From Thalassia testudinum (Eukaryota; Streptophyta; Magnoliopsida; Alismatales; Hydrocharitaceae): 64,000 nt of DNA. How positions within the stretch are numbered: the first letter of the stretch is position 1; each line of letters begins with the position of its first letter. This document shows positions 12,936-23,527 of the stretch, one piece after another. The notes under the pieces are model-generated. The model saw only the letters and a list, made by a program, of their open reading frames with translations, had not been told where the DNA came from and ran no database searches. The stretch is taken from assembly GCA_037157565.1 (NCBI GenBank), contig JAZHRO010000012.1, positions 56,845,501-56,909,500 on the forward strand. The letters run 5' to 3'. Made by a program: the position numbers and the translations under genes.

Positions 12936-13111
12936 CTCTTCCTCTCTCTTATTTTTGTAATATAGAAACATTGTACTTCTAGAATTCCAGTAGCTCCCTA
13001 AGTTCGACCTCGGGAAACTATTTTCGAGTAAAATTGTAATGGTAACGACAACCATAGCTGTCTCATTATATACCACAACGACAACTTCTGTAATAAGCAT
13101 TAAAACAAACA

Positions 13112-13116
13112 AAGAC
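13112..13116. repeat. candidate target-site duplication of X1 (right, AAGAC)
   Basis: Pairs imperfectly with CAGAC at 10318-10322. Confidence 0.5.
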
Positions 13117-14236
13117 TAGCGGCGGTGGAAAGTCGAAGCCAGCGGAGGAGCACGACGGAGAGGATTCGGCCACTGGTATGGTGGCAGAGTGATGAAATGA
13201 GGGAGGGAGAGTCGCCAGAGCCTACGGGCGTCTGTTCGGAGATGGGGACGAAGGAGATTTTGGGGTTATCTCTGGCCAAAACAGGCTTGCCTAAAGCGGA
13301 GGGATCTGGATCTTCTTATATAGGCATAGGCAGGAGGTTATTCGCAAGGAGGTGGCCAAAAGTCACTGTCGGAGGGGATACCCATACTTCTCGAGTGTTC
13401 GCACGAGAGGTATGGGGCGATTCAGGGCATGTGGAGCTGTTCATGCGGCAGGGGGCTTCGTAGAGAGCTTCCCTTTCAAATCTGGGAGCAGCTCCCTGGG
13501 GAAAAGAGGAGGAAAATCTCCTCGAAACCTCGTCGGAGGTATGGGTCCCTGTTGTAATGGTAGAGGGACCTAAATGAAGAAAGTGACAAAAAGTTGAGGG
13601 GGTTCTACAAAGGTTTCCAGAAGTTAAGGGTCAGAATGTAATTGGGTGGACCATTTTAAAAAGTAGGTCAAGATGACCTTCCCTTTGGTCCAAATTTTGG
13701 TAAAAACCTAATTTGGACCTAAGGAATCCAATGGTGAAGTTGGATTTTAGGTTTGACGACGTTTGGTTGGATATTTTGCATAAAAATGCAAATTAGGTTA
13801 AATATTGGGCATGGACCTGAATCTAGGTCAAAACAGGTTCCAAAGGCCAAATTGAAGGTTCTAAACCCTAGGAGATATTTTTCCATGAATTTTAGAGGGT
13901 TAGTTGATTTTTATCTTGCTTTGAACCTTGTGAATTTAAGTGGATTTGTTTTAAGGTTACAGAATATCATTTAATTCTTAAATTTCACAATAACCCCTAT
14001 CTGACTGAACCATCCCACTTGTTCTCTTATTAAGTCCAATTGACCTATGCCTAGACCCTTCGAAATCCCGTTGATGCACAGCAATGGTAAAATTACAGTT
14101 TTACCTTTGTTTCATGTATTCTTTTTAGAGCAGTAATCTCTTGAGTTAGGCCTTTCTCTTGATTATCCAGGAGCTTTTGTTCATTTTGTTATATCAAAAT
14201 AAGCTAGTTAGGGCTCATGATGAGGTTCTCATCAGT
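13117..14236 (-). mobile_element. LTR-like element X2, 5' part
   Basis: On the minus strand it begins at about 14235 with TGATGAGAACCTCATCATGA and aligns with X1 from its start. It includes the segments that read TTAGAGGGTT and CCTAGGAGAT on the plus strand. It carries a TATA box at 13315-13324 and stops at 13117, where X1 was inserted. The rest of X2 lies at 10317-9462. Confidence 0.65.
13315..13324 (-). promoter_or_regulatory. TATA box of X2
   Basis: CCTATATAAG on the minus strand, at the same distance from the element start as the X1 TATA box. Confidence 0.55.
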
Positions 14237-14401
14237 CCCTCATCATATGCCCAGACTCTCCAGCGGGCGAATGCCGTTGAGAGAGTAGTAAGAATACTTA
14301 AAACTTTGCAATATAGTATGCCTCCAAATGTTATCCCTGTTGTATTAAAAGTGGGAGGAACATTTGTAATGAGGTGGAAGGTTTTATGGCGTTTTGTTGC
14401 C

Positions 14402-14775
14402 AGCCTTAAGAGGGGTATATCGGCCTTAGGAGGCGGAAGTGTTAAGGTAGCATGGGCATGGGGGCCTGATTTCCCATGAGTCTTAAGAGGAGATATGCCG
14501 GCCTTAAGAGGCGGCAATGTTAAGGGAACGTAGGTGCAAGGGTCGGATTTCCCATCAGTCTTAAGGGGCAATTTTTCGACGTTGAGAGGCGGTAATGTTA
14601 AGGGAACGTGAGCACAGGGGTCCGATTTTCCTTCAGCCTTAAGAGGTGGTATGCCGGCCTTAGGTGGCAGCAATGTTAAGGGAACGTAAGCGCAAGGGCC
14701 CGATTTACCATCAGCCTTAAGTGGCAGTATGCCGATCTTAGGAGGCAGCAATATTAAAAGAATGTGAGGCACGTC
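14402..14775. repeat. tandem repeat, about 78-bp unit, nearly five copies
   Basis: Each unit contains CAGYCTTAAG, then GCCGGCCTTA, then GGCGGCAATGTTAAGGGAACGT, then a GGGTCSGATTT block (degenerate consensus). The period is 78 bp, a multiple of three, and a minus-strand frame (14215-14778) stays open through all units with a 26-residue PLTLPP...LK repeat. I read this as repeat structure inside a retrotransposon end or UTR rather than a gene. Copies differ by point changes, so it is not recent. Confidence 0.8.
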
Positions 14776-15126
14776 CACCTAAGTTCCTGCTGGCCTAAAG
14801 AGGTAGCTTCTAGAGGGAGCGAAGGTATATCGACGCTTGGTCCCTGCTAGCTTCAAGAGGCGGCTACCTTGGAAATAGTGTGACGTAAGGGCCACCTTCC
14901 ACGAGTGATGGCCAGTCACTGCGAGAATTGGGTTTTGTCTTGGGTGTGATAATACTGGCATTAATTGCCGTTATGACGAGGCGAAGGCCTCAAGTATTGC
15001 GCCTATCATTGATGAGACTATCATCTCTGCAGAGGTGGATACGCAAGCAGGGGGCATTTAATGCCCGTAATGATGGTTGAGGTATTTCCTGCTCTTGGTA
15101 AGGGGGGAACCGCCATCCGTGGGGGG

Positions 15127-15134
15127 TATATATA
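15127..15134 (+). promoter_or_regulatory. TATA box of the antisense extra ORF of the Tat element
   Basis: TATATATA followed by GGGGTGG about 145 bp before the ATG at 15272. The spacing suits a plant core promoter with a 5' leader of about 110 nt. It points opposite to gag, as expected for an antisense ORF. Confidence 0.55.
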
Positions 15135-16989
15135 GGGGTGGTGGGTCATAGTTAATGCCCCACTTACTCTTAAGAGCACTGTGCGCGGTGCTTGTTTTCA
15201 CAGGTGTGCTATGAGAGAGTGTCCCTCGTCGAAGCATCTTCGTCTCAGGCATTTTTAGAGGAAGCATCATCATGTCAGGACTTACAGGTAATGGTAAGTC
15301 CATTGCTTCCTCTTCCAGGTTCTCTGCTGAGATGAGTTATATAATTTTTTATCGAACTTTCATATCTGGTTCGCGATTTAGTCTTTTCTGGAAGAGTACG
15401 GACTCGGTAGAGTGTCATTTCATGCTTGTGGGTCCCAAACCCATCTATACTCAGACAGATTGAAGGACATGTTTGTAATTTGTAGATATCCCATAGATCA
15501 CGGTCTACGGGTGCCGTTAAACCCCTTTTTGTCCTCCTTCCTTTCCTTTTTCCACCTCACTCGTTCACAGCTCAACCTTAATTCTTGGCTGGATTTAAAT
15601 GCCTTTACCACCATCTACCTTCACTTGGGGATTGTTTCCTGTCATATTTTGTTATGCCTACTTTTTGGGCTAATGCCCCTTAAGGTGAAGAGGGTCAAGC
15701 CTCCATTTGGCACTTACACCCTGTATAGCCGACAGACCAAGTATCAAATAGTGGACCTCCTCGATAGTTTGAAGGGGCAAGACCACCATTTTCTTTGCTT
15801 TTAAATGTCAAAGACCTCGGAGTCCCCTATACCTGGCAAGGCTTGCTTGAGAGGGATCGGCCACCTCAATTCGAGGAGCTTGACTCGTTTACGTGGGCGG
15901 ACGAAGGCAAAATAATTAAGTTTGGTCAGATTGCCCGGTCGGAAATTAGGCAGAAAGATGACCGAGAGGCTGTCATGGGTGGCGAATTCATTGCGCACGC
16001 CATGTAAGTAGGGGGAGGTAATAGCTTTTGTATCACATATCTCATCAGCCAGCTACTTAATAATCCGGTCTTTTGGTTCTTGGTTGCAGCTTTCGAGTGG
16101 TTCCCTCGACTAGACAAGCCCCGGCATCGAGGCAAAGGGAGAGCTCGCCGTAGGTTGTGGCATGGCGAGGAAATGCTAATGGAGCATGGGGAGAGGAGGT
16201 CGGTGGAGTGGGGTGAGGGGGGTCAGCATGCTTATCAGAATGGGTTGAAGCGGAAGGAGGATGATGAGGCCCTTGAAGAGGCTGCGAAGGAGCTGGAAGT
16301 CCCCTTTAAGCGTCCCAGGAGGGGTATTCGTGTGGAGCTTTCGCAGGAGGAGTCAATGAGGCCCTCTCTGTGGAGTCCTGACGAGGTTGAGGGGGAAAGT
16401 GTGCCCTCTGCCTCCTTAGAGCCGTCTGGGCCACCCGAGGCCATTAACTTGAGTGACTCTCGTCAGAGGCTCCTTTGGAGGTGATTCGTATGGGGGGTAC
16501 TGCTGGCTTCTTGACCCTGTCGCCTTCCCTCGGAGCATTCGCTCTGTTGGCGCAATAGGAGAGCGGCATTAGCAGCATCTTCGACCAGCCATACTATAGG
16601 TGGAGCTCGACGGGGGTGAGGGTCTTGGTGGATCCCCTTGGCCGGGGGGCACTCAGGGATGATCAACAATATAGTCAGATCCCTCGCTGGATTCGTGTTG
16701 GAGGGGGCTCATATTGGCCCTGTACTTGGTCGGGGGGTGTCGGTTTGGTCGTGGTCATCAAGTAGTGCCCTCACCTTAGAGTGGCAAGTGCTATGGCAGC
16801 TGAATGATGCCCTATCTTGGGCTACCCCTGAGCTGAGGGGCATGAATTTCAATCATGTCTTTTTCTACTATATGCACGTGGTAAACTCCTATGACCTTCA
16901 ATCTATTTTTTCTCTACCCAGAGCTTTCTTAACCTGATGTGCTTGTGGGTTGTAGGCTGAAACGCTTGGGACCTCCTTTATTTCATGTG

Positions 16990-16994
16990 ATGAC
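16990..16994. repeat. target-site duplication of LTR A (left, ATGAC)
   Basis: Identical to 19464-19468 and directly abuts the TG end of LTR A. Confidence 0.85.
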
Positions 16995-17217
16995 TGAAAT
17001 GACTCGTCACCTTTGGTCCTTTAAGACGTCTGGGATGTTCACCAGACGTCACCAGACGTCTGGAGAGAGAGCCAGATGTCTAAAATTGCTTCTTTTCGGC
17101 ACGCACCGTGCGCACGCCACTCCCTCGCCCATGCCTCATGCCTCTCCCTATGACAGCCATCCCCACACCCTACGCCACTCCCTGCGACTCCATACCTCTC
17201 CCCTCACCTCCCCTCCC

Positions 17218-17225
17218 TTTATAAA
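17218..17225 (+). promoter_or_regulatory. TATA box of LTR A
   Basis: TTTATAAA followed by a pyrimidine-rich leader. Equivalent boxes occur in C2 (27845-27852), D1 (56487-56499) and D2 (59644-59652). Confidence 0.65.
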
Positions 17226-18367
17226 CCCCCTCTTCCTCCTCTCCATCTCACACCACCACAGTCGAGCGAGAGAGAGAGAGAGAGCAGGGAGCTAGAGAGA
17301 GAGCAAGCAGAGAGCGAGCGGAGAGCAGATCGCGAGTCTAAGCGCGAGAGCGGAAGGCACTGTGCTGCTCTACTGTAGCGTCTGCGACGAGGAAAGCCAG
17401 AGCAGTTCCGCGGAAGTCATTTTTCCGCGGAATTAGACGTCCGGAGCGACATCTAGATGTCTTACTGGACGTCCGAAGGTAGAATGAGACATCTGGTAGA
17501 GATCTATTTTCCGTATTTCTTCTCTACCAAAGTCCTGACCATGCACATACATGTGTCAGAAGTAGGAAGGCGGACTGAGGCTGTTTCAGATGTTCGGGAG
17601 CACCTCCAGACGTATGACGAAACCCTTGGATGTTGGCACTGCATTCCAGACGCCCGATAGAGGCGCCCCGAGAGAGGTATGCTTGAGAGTTGATTTAAGA
17701 CATCTGGGATCTCTCCCAGATGTCTGATTTATGTCAAATCTTATTTTTGGGCTCGTTCAGGGCCCAAACAATGTCGGTTTTCCGTAAACGAAACATTGTT
17801 GTTTTTCATATGAATTTCTTCACGTAATGGTAGCTTGTCTGTATCTTTTGGAATCCTTTTGACCTATCCATCCATGCCTTAGGTCTCCAGTTCGTCAGGT
17901 GTAAGGAACCTGCAGAGACGTCGGGAGCTGCTGTACAAGCCCTCATTCCACCCGGTTATCTTGGTAAAGTGGATCTAACTAATTCTCGAAGTTAAATAAC
18001 ATGCATGTAATTAGTTAAAACCTAGGATGTGAGATGAATCCTAGGAAGAAATAAACGTATGCTCTAGAATACAGCTATTCAAGTGAACACTGGGTTATGA
18101 CATGAACACTAGGGATAGAAAAGACGCATGTGTAGAAAGATAGATGATTAAATAAATCAAGCTGCCTGTCATGAACTATATTATGGATAGAAAAAAATGA
18201 ACTCGTACTGTGGAAACTGAGATGCTTGTTTTTTATGTAACAAATCAGGTATGGAACAAAGAAAAGTTCATGTACGAACCCTACGGGGAATGTAGAATGA
18301 GATAAGAGCACTGTAGTACCGAGAACCAGATGGTTCTGGAATTGCTGCCCACAGGCGGCCATTAAGG

Positions 18368-18620
18368 GAAGTGAGCTGACCTTCGTGTACGTAGTACCAA
18401 AGAGAGCAACTATCCCTTATAGTGTAGAGGGGAGCTTGCCGCCTTTAGGTTGAGACTTGGGGCGGGTTTGGCCACTCTACGTCGACTCTTGCTGGCCCTC
18501 GTGTACGTGGTACCGAGGTGAGCTACTTAGTGTAGGGTGGAGCTAGCCACCCCAGGGGACCCGGGGTTAGGCATGGCCACCCTACACCGACTCTTGTTAG
18601 CCTATTGGGGAAACCGGGAT
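18368..18620 (+). repeat. tandem duplication (about 117 bp x2) in LTR A
   Basis: Two units each contain a GTGTACGTRGTACC segment, a TAGTGTAG segment and a GGCCACYCTAC segment. The same duplicated arrangement is found inverted in C1 (about 24420-24660), C2 (26240-26480), D1 (54990-55220) and D2 (58030-58260), so it is a fixed feature of the LTR family. Confidence 0.7.
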
Positions 18621-19463
18621 AGTCGGATGAGGGTACGTGGACTGAGGAGGGGCGAGACCCTTGTTCTATTTTGTTTTGAGAGGGCAAGGCCTTATACTGT
18701 TCCACGCTGTACGTTGAGGCGTACCCATTAGCGGAAACGACTGACCGAGTGCCAGTGCTGGGTAGCTACCTGCGCGCTTATCACGTGTGCTGTAATCACC
18801 GCTACGTCATGACCGTGACCTCGGGGTGGTAGATCGGGTGTAGGATTACCACGAAGGGACTCTCCCGGCCAGGAGAGTGCTACGTGTGCATCCTACATTA
18901 CGGGAAAACTGCAAGCAAAATCGTTCCTTTAGGGAACAAGAAGATTAAGTAATGAGATGGACCTTGATTAGAGGTCTCTACACAGAAAATCGTTATAGGA
19001 TAATTTGGATCAGAAAGTAATATGCTAAACTACCTGTTAAATGCAATTTTTATGTTTAGCCACCACTCTACTCAGCGTTAGCTGACTCTAGTTATATAAT
19101 TTTGTACAGGTCAGGGATTTGAGCAGCCCGAGCTACCAGCTGCTAAGGACGCTGGGCCTAGTCGAGCCCAATTGTAGTTCTACTACTTGTTGTAGTGAGT
19201 CCTGTAGTTATATTTTCAGTTCTTTTCTGTTATGTTCTCTATTTGTACTAGTTTTGTTGTGATGACAGTATTTCTATTCTTGAAGGCATGTAATATTCTT
19301 GTATTACAGTTTTATTTCTCCTTTCGTTTACAATTTGTTTCTATTTAGTTACTATACTTGTGTGGTTGTGGATTGATGCATGTTATTTGGTTATTTCTCG
19401 TTAGACGACTAGGTCTTGGGATTAGTCTCGGATCCTGTAGGGATCTGGGTCCGGGTCGTGACA

Positions 19464-19468
19464 ATGAC
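19464..19468. repeat. target-site duplication of LTR A (right, ATGAC)
   Basis: Second copy of ATGAC. The coding-like sequence of the antisense ORF continues right after it. Confidence 0.85.
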
Positions 19469-19639
19469 TCTCCCTCGGGCCTCCCTAGACCGACTGGCAA
19501 TGTTGATGCGATCGACATGGCCACCAAGTGGGCTGTCATGGCCAAGGTGGAGAAGAGGAGTTTGCTCTGCCGGGTGGCCGAGGCCGTTGTCACCTGGGAG
19601 AAGGTGGAGAAGACAGCAGGGGAGGCCGTGCGCAAGCTC

Positions 19640-20015
19640 CACTCACAATAGCAGGTGGCCAGCGATGTGGCTCGGTTGGAAGTTGAGCTGAAGAAGGTCC
19701 ATCCTGGTCTGAGGAGGGCCTTGCACATTGGTGGGGGACTGGAAGAGAGCCTTATCAGAGTGCACAAGACTGAGGTCGTGGCTCTGTAGGGCTTGTCTGA
19801 GCGCCTCGCGGCTGCCTGCGCAAGCACCACTCACAGTAGCAGGCGGCTAGAGATTTGGCCCGTCTGGAAGATGAGTTGAAGAATGCCTGTCCTGGTCTGA
19901 GGAGGGCCTTGCATGTTGGCGGGGGGTTGGAAGAGAGCCTCATCAGAGAGCACAAGACTGAAGTCGTGGCTTTAAAGGGCTTGTCTGAGCACCTTGGGAT
20001 CGCTTGCACCCATGT
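19640..20015 (+). repeat. 188-bp tandem duplication in the antisense ORF
   Basis: Units begin at 19640 (CACTCACAATAGCAG) and 19828 (CACTCACAGTAGCAG), and each encodes a GLRRALH(I/V)GGGLEESLI segment. The period of 188 bp is not a multiple of three, so the second unit is read in another frame. The duplication therefore postdates or contributed to loss of function. Confidence 0.8.
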
Positions 20016-20749
20016 CCTTTCCTTGAAGGAGAAGGTGCAAGTGCTCAGAGCTGAATAGTGCTCGTTCGTGGAGGGGTACGAGAAGGCTCTTGAGGAAGAG
20101 CACCTTCGCCTGAGTGCCACGATTGAAGGACTTGCTTCTATGAGAGCAAGTCTCGAAAAGGCGAAGGTGACCGTAGGGGATTTGAGGGCCGACCTTGACA
20201 AAGCCCAGCAGCTTGCGAAGGAGATGGGCCAGTGAGTGGCGGAGTTGGAGGATGTTACAGAGTGGAGCTCGATGTAGAGGCAATTATGGCATTTTTTGCC
20301 AAAGATCCGTCCATGGAGGCAAGCTAGGAGGATCTCTCGAAGGAGATTGGGAAACATACCTTGGCTGTCGTGCAATCCCGCCTTGTAGGGAAGCATACTT
20401 CTGTGGAGGAGTTATGTAACTGGTTTATGGACTAGTATTTGTCTGAGTACAACCGCCAGATGGCTGCCGATCTTATTGCCAATAAAGAACTTATGGAGCC
20501 GCCCGCAGACTAACTAGCTCTTGAAGAGGAGGCAAACCAATTGGGTCCGTCAAGGGCCGCCAAGTCGACTTCAGGGATAGTCATCTTGCTCTGCCTCTCA
20601 CCAACTCCCGAGGGAGACATTTTTGGGGCTTGTGAGGGGAGTCCATGAACCTCTTGTTGGTGTTGCTGTTTTTTTTTTTTCAATGTAACAAGCAACAATC
20701 TTTTGAAATGAAAAAGAAAATTTCTATCTTTATTGTTTGTCTGTATTCA

Positions 20750-21390
20750 CACATGGTACAAACATAAGTTGCTCAAATGCCAAGTATGAGGGATACTTTT
20801 GTCGCCTAAGGTTTGTTACTTGTAGAAGTCTCCTGGACTATCTTTGCGAACCTTGTAAGGTCATTTCCAATGGACGGTTGCAAGTCCATGATTGCTTGGA
20901 TCTTGTCGGGGTTGCAAAGTACTGGCAGAATTTGTCCACTAAGTCTTGGAAGCAAGCAATCTGTCCGGCTAGCAGGTCGTTAAACCATTCATGGGCCATG
21001 CTGAACAGATACAATGGGAATACTCGGTAGAGTACTCCGTCAAGACAGCCGTGCACCAGCATCATTTGACGGTAGCTCCCAACGAAATGTTGGGGTCTGC
21101 TGTTCTGTCGTACGGGGCCATGACTGGTTGCTTGAATTTCTTGGGCAAGGGAGCCTTCATCACCACCTTTATGAATGGGTAGGTGGTGACGAACGCTTGT
21201 GGATGTATACCCCTCATCGCTTGGGTGACTCGATAGACGATCTTCGGAATGGAGCCCTCACCACCAGAAAGGGGGTGAGCGCCCGAGTGCTCCCCCGACA
21301 AAGGTGGGAGTCGAGCTTTTGGCAGGCTTGTGGGAACTTCTCGCTAGCTACTAAGCTTGTACTTTAGCTTTTCGAGCTGTTCGCATAAGC
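20750..21390 (-). pseudogene. gag fragment of the Tat-lineage Ty3 retrotransposon
   Basis: Two overlapping minus-strand frames (21062-21301, then 20838-21065, joined by a frameshift) give a typical plant Ty3 gag core. It has PLPKKFKQPVMAPYD, the family's 'P(L)PxxFxxPxxxxYDGTxDP' start, followed by YRVFPLYLF and AHEWFNDLLAGQ, which match the usual 'CRAFPxxLxxxAxxWFxxLPxxSI' block. gag would form the particle shell. Upstream coiled-coil residues (EQLEKLKYKL) reach the F2 junction at 21393. The gag start lies on the other side of F2 at 31892-32229. No protease or reverse transcriptase follows, so pol was lost. Stops and a frameshift make it non-functional. Confidence 0.75.
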
Positions 21391-21393
21391 GGG

Positions 21394-23527
21394 TGATAAG
21401 TTGTAACTCATCATAGCTAAATCGTCGAAGTTAAGCTAGAAACTTGGTTAAACACTATCAAATTAACACATAAAAAGGATTAAGTGTGAGAAATATAGAA
21501 AAAGACCTAAAACATTAATTATGTGTTAAAAATGCATAACAAAGTCATTAAATGAGATATTATATTAATAAATGTAAAATGGTGATCCAATTGCAAATTA
21601 AACACACAAATGAGCTCAAAATTCCAAATCAAAAGTGTAATTAACATCCTAAATACTCAATTGAGCTTTTATAAAAACTTGATTGCGTTTGGACATCATT
21701 AGGACCTTGCAATTAAGGATTTACATTTAGGTCCTTAGTACATCACATTTCATCCTTAGAAAACTAGCTAAGGACTTATTTAATACCCGTAGGGACCTTT
21801 CTGCATTGCCTAAAAGGACTGTTCTGTAATCTCTTTTAACCACTTATGGGTTGCTGTACAATTTCTCTACCCCTTCGTGCAAGAGCTTCTAGCTCAAATT
21901 CACTAATAGATCCCACGCACCTGCAGCCGTGCATGCACTGTAGCACCACGAAAAACACGGGCCATCTTCGCCGTCCATCATCTAGACCATTTTGATTTTT
22001 GGCTCTATTTGATTCAAACCTTCATGCAACTCTACGCGTGGGGTCACCCCTACCCCTATATCCCATCTAATGGCCACAAATTAATTTGAGTCTTGCACAC
22101 ACTCTCTCCTCAAATCCCCTCCGCCCACACCGTAGGTGGCTAATCGCACCACCACGGTGCTCTGATTCACTGCTCAATCTACTTAAGCACCTTTGCTGCC
22201 TCGCGCGCGAGGGATTGCTCCCTTCTACACCTCTCGAGCCAATCATTCATCCACTCCAGCTCTTCTCCCCACATTACCCCATATTCACAGCCATCAACAG
22301 TGAAGTTCCATTTCATCCCCGACTCTCCTCGCCGCTAAGGACTTCACAGGACCTGAGGGTGACCCAGAACTCCACTAGCGAGTTTTCCTTTCGTTGGAGC
22401 GCTTCCTCCCTCCATTCTTCCTCTCCATCCATCGGGTGGAGATTGAAAGGTCCCATCCTTCCATTTAGACTAGGTTTTAATGCTTTTTAGTTGTAGCATA
22501 GATGTAGTAATTGATAGTGTAGCGTTGATTCGATAGGAGTAGATTAGGTAGAAATTTGTTGATTATGTAGTTAGCTTAGAAGTAGATTTAGCGTAGAATC
22601 ACACACAATCACCTACTTTGATCACTTTAGATCAGATGAGATGATTTAACCCCTCACTGGTCATTGATTTCCCCTCCTCATGTTTTTCATTTCGCATTCT
22701 GATTTCCAACGATTTTTGTTTCGCAATTCACCCATTCATTAGAGTCAAAACCTCATCTCATTCCACTGAAGCTTTGAGATGAGGGTTTGCACTTAAATCC
22801 ATCTAGGGGTCTCCCATCCATCTCTACTTTTCCACAAAGACCCCTGATCTGGTTTTAAATTGAATCAGTTTGCTTGATCGATTTCTAATTTGGTTTTCGA
22901 TGCAAGATTGTAAGATTTTGATCAAATTGTGTTTTAAAGAATTTTTGATCAAGTGAATTGATAAGTTTCTGTTTAATTCAGTTTATGGTCGTGATTCTGA
23001 GATGATTCCAATGATAAGTTTTTCTCTTATATGAGCCATATCTGAATTTGGTTTGAATTGGGATGTTTTGATCATCAATGTGTAGAAAGCTAAGGAAAAT
23101 TGACCTTGTTGATTTGAGGCTCTCTCCCTTGTATTTCTATGTGGATTGGCATTCTTTTGATTCTAATTTTTCACCTAAGGAATTGTCAATATTCCTTAAG
23201 GTTTAGAGAACTGAGATTCAAATTGAATTTAATGGACTGATCTGGACCCTCCTTCATGATGTCTATAGCATTAGGAAAGTGTTAGATCAATAGTTGTATC
23301 TCTGATTTGAAAGGAAAGTGTGGCCAAGAATTTTCTGATAAAGAGTTTAACAACCCAAGTGATTTCAATGAGATTTTTTTTTAAAGTTTGATCAGATTTT
23401 GCTTTGATTTCTGTTGTGTTTCAAACCCCAGTCCATCAGAGTAAACTACTGCTTCAACAGCTACATTTTCATGAGTTTGATTTCCAATTCGATCCCATTC
23501 TCTTTTGTTGTTTATGACAAGGAGAAT
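21394..23527 (+). mobile_element. LTR-like element F2, 5' part
   Basis: Starts with the hairpin TGATAAGT-TGTA-ACTCATCA and aligns with R1 read from 4916 downward, and from about 21950 with F1. It is interrupted at 23527 by solo LTR C1. F2 itself sits in the gag gene of the Tat element. I found no clean target duplication around F2. Confidence 0.65.
23523..23527. repeat. target-site duplication of LTR C1 (left, AGAAT)
   Basis: Identical to 28917-28921 on the far side of C1 (with C2 nested inside). Confidence 0.85.

Larger units (their letters stand above)
10323..13111 (+). mobile_element. LTR-like element X1, inserted in X2
   Basis: A 2.8 kb unit beginning with the hairpin GATGAG-AAC-CTCATC and ending ...AAACAAACA. 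It has an AT-rich 5' third resembling the inverse of 13560-14235, a TATA box at 11248, a GC-rich transcribed-looking part with a CTATAG/GTAAGT splice-donor-like site at about 11550, and a long purine tract near its 3' end. Its end region (CGACAACCATAGC...TATACCACAACG) resembles the ends of F1 and F2, so X and F may be related LTR families. The overlapping GC-rich open frames at 10900-12550 have no recognised domain. Confidence 0.65.
16995..19463 (+). mobile_element. Solo LTR A, Tekay-type Ty3 (2469 bp)
   Basis: Starts TGAAATGACTCGTC and ends GGGTCGTGACA, with a perfect 5-bp duplication ATGAC on both sides and no internal domain, so it is a solo LTR. It aligns in reverse with C1, C2, D1 and D2. 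D2 is attached to a Tekay-like pol, which fixes both family and orientation. Layout: palindromic CAGACGTCTG-type sites (17020-17090), TATA at 17218, GC- and GA-rich leader, second palindrome cluster (17430-17730), then a tandem 'GTACCACGTACACGAGG' block (18370-18620) shared by all copies. It interrupts the antisense ORF. Confidence 0.85.
15272..20520 (+). pseudogene. Degenerate antisense extra ORF of a Tat-lineage retrotransposon (Transposase_28/PF04195-like), split by LTR A
   Basis: Starts at ATGTCAGGACTTACAGGT with an immediate splice-donor-like GT. Frames shift several times. 15412-15804 encodes a hydrophobic segment (VPLNPFLSSFLSFFHLTRSQ, then LNLNSW) that resembles the 'putative gypsy-type transposon' domain PF04195. 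15795-16484 continues with WQGLLERDRPP and a basic, Glu-rich stretch. After LTR A, 19500-20250 encodes a Leu/Glu/Lys-rich coiled coil (for example GLRRALHVGGGLEESLIREH). Stops and frameshifts are frequent, so it is dead. In Tat elements such ORFs lie antisense to gag-pol near the 3' LTR, and here gag is on the other strand at 20750-21390. The domain name is from memory of family features and needs a profile search. Confidence 0.55.

Noticed and set aside
12384..13112. 242-residue minus-strand open frame
   Set aside because: It is the antisense of the GAA-rich tract, made of Phe, Ser and Leu runs with no domain. The tract explains the open frame.
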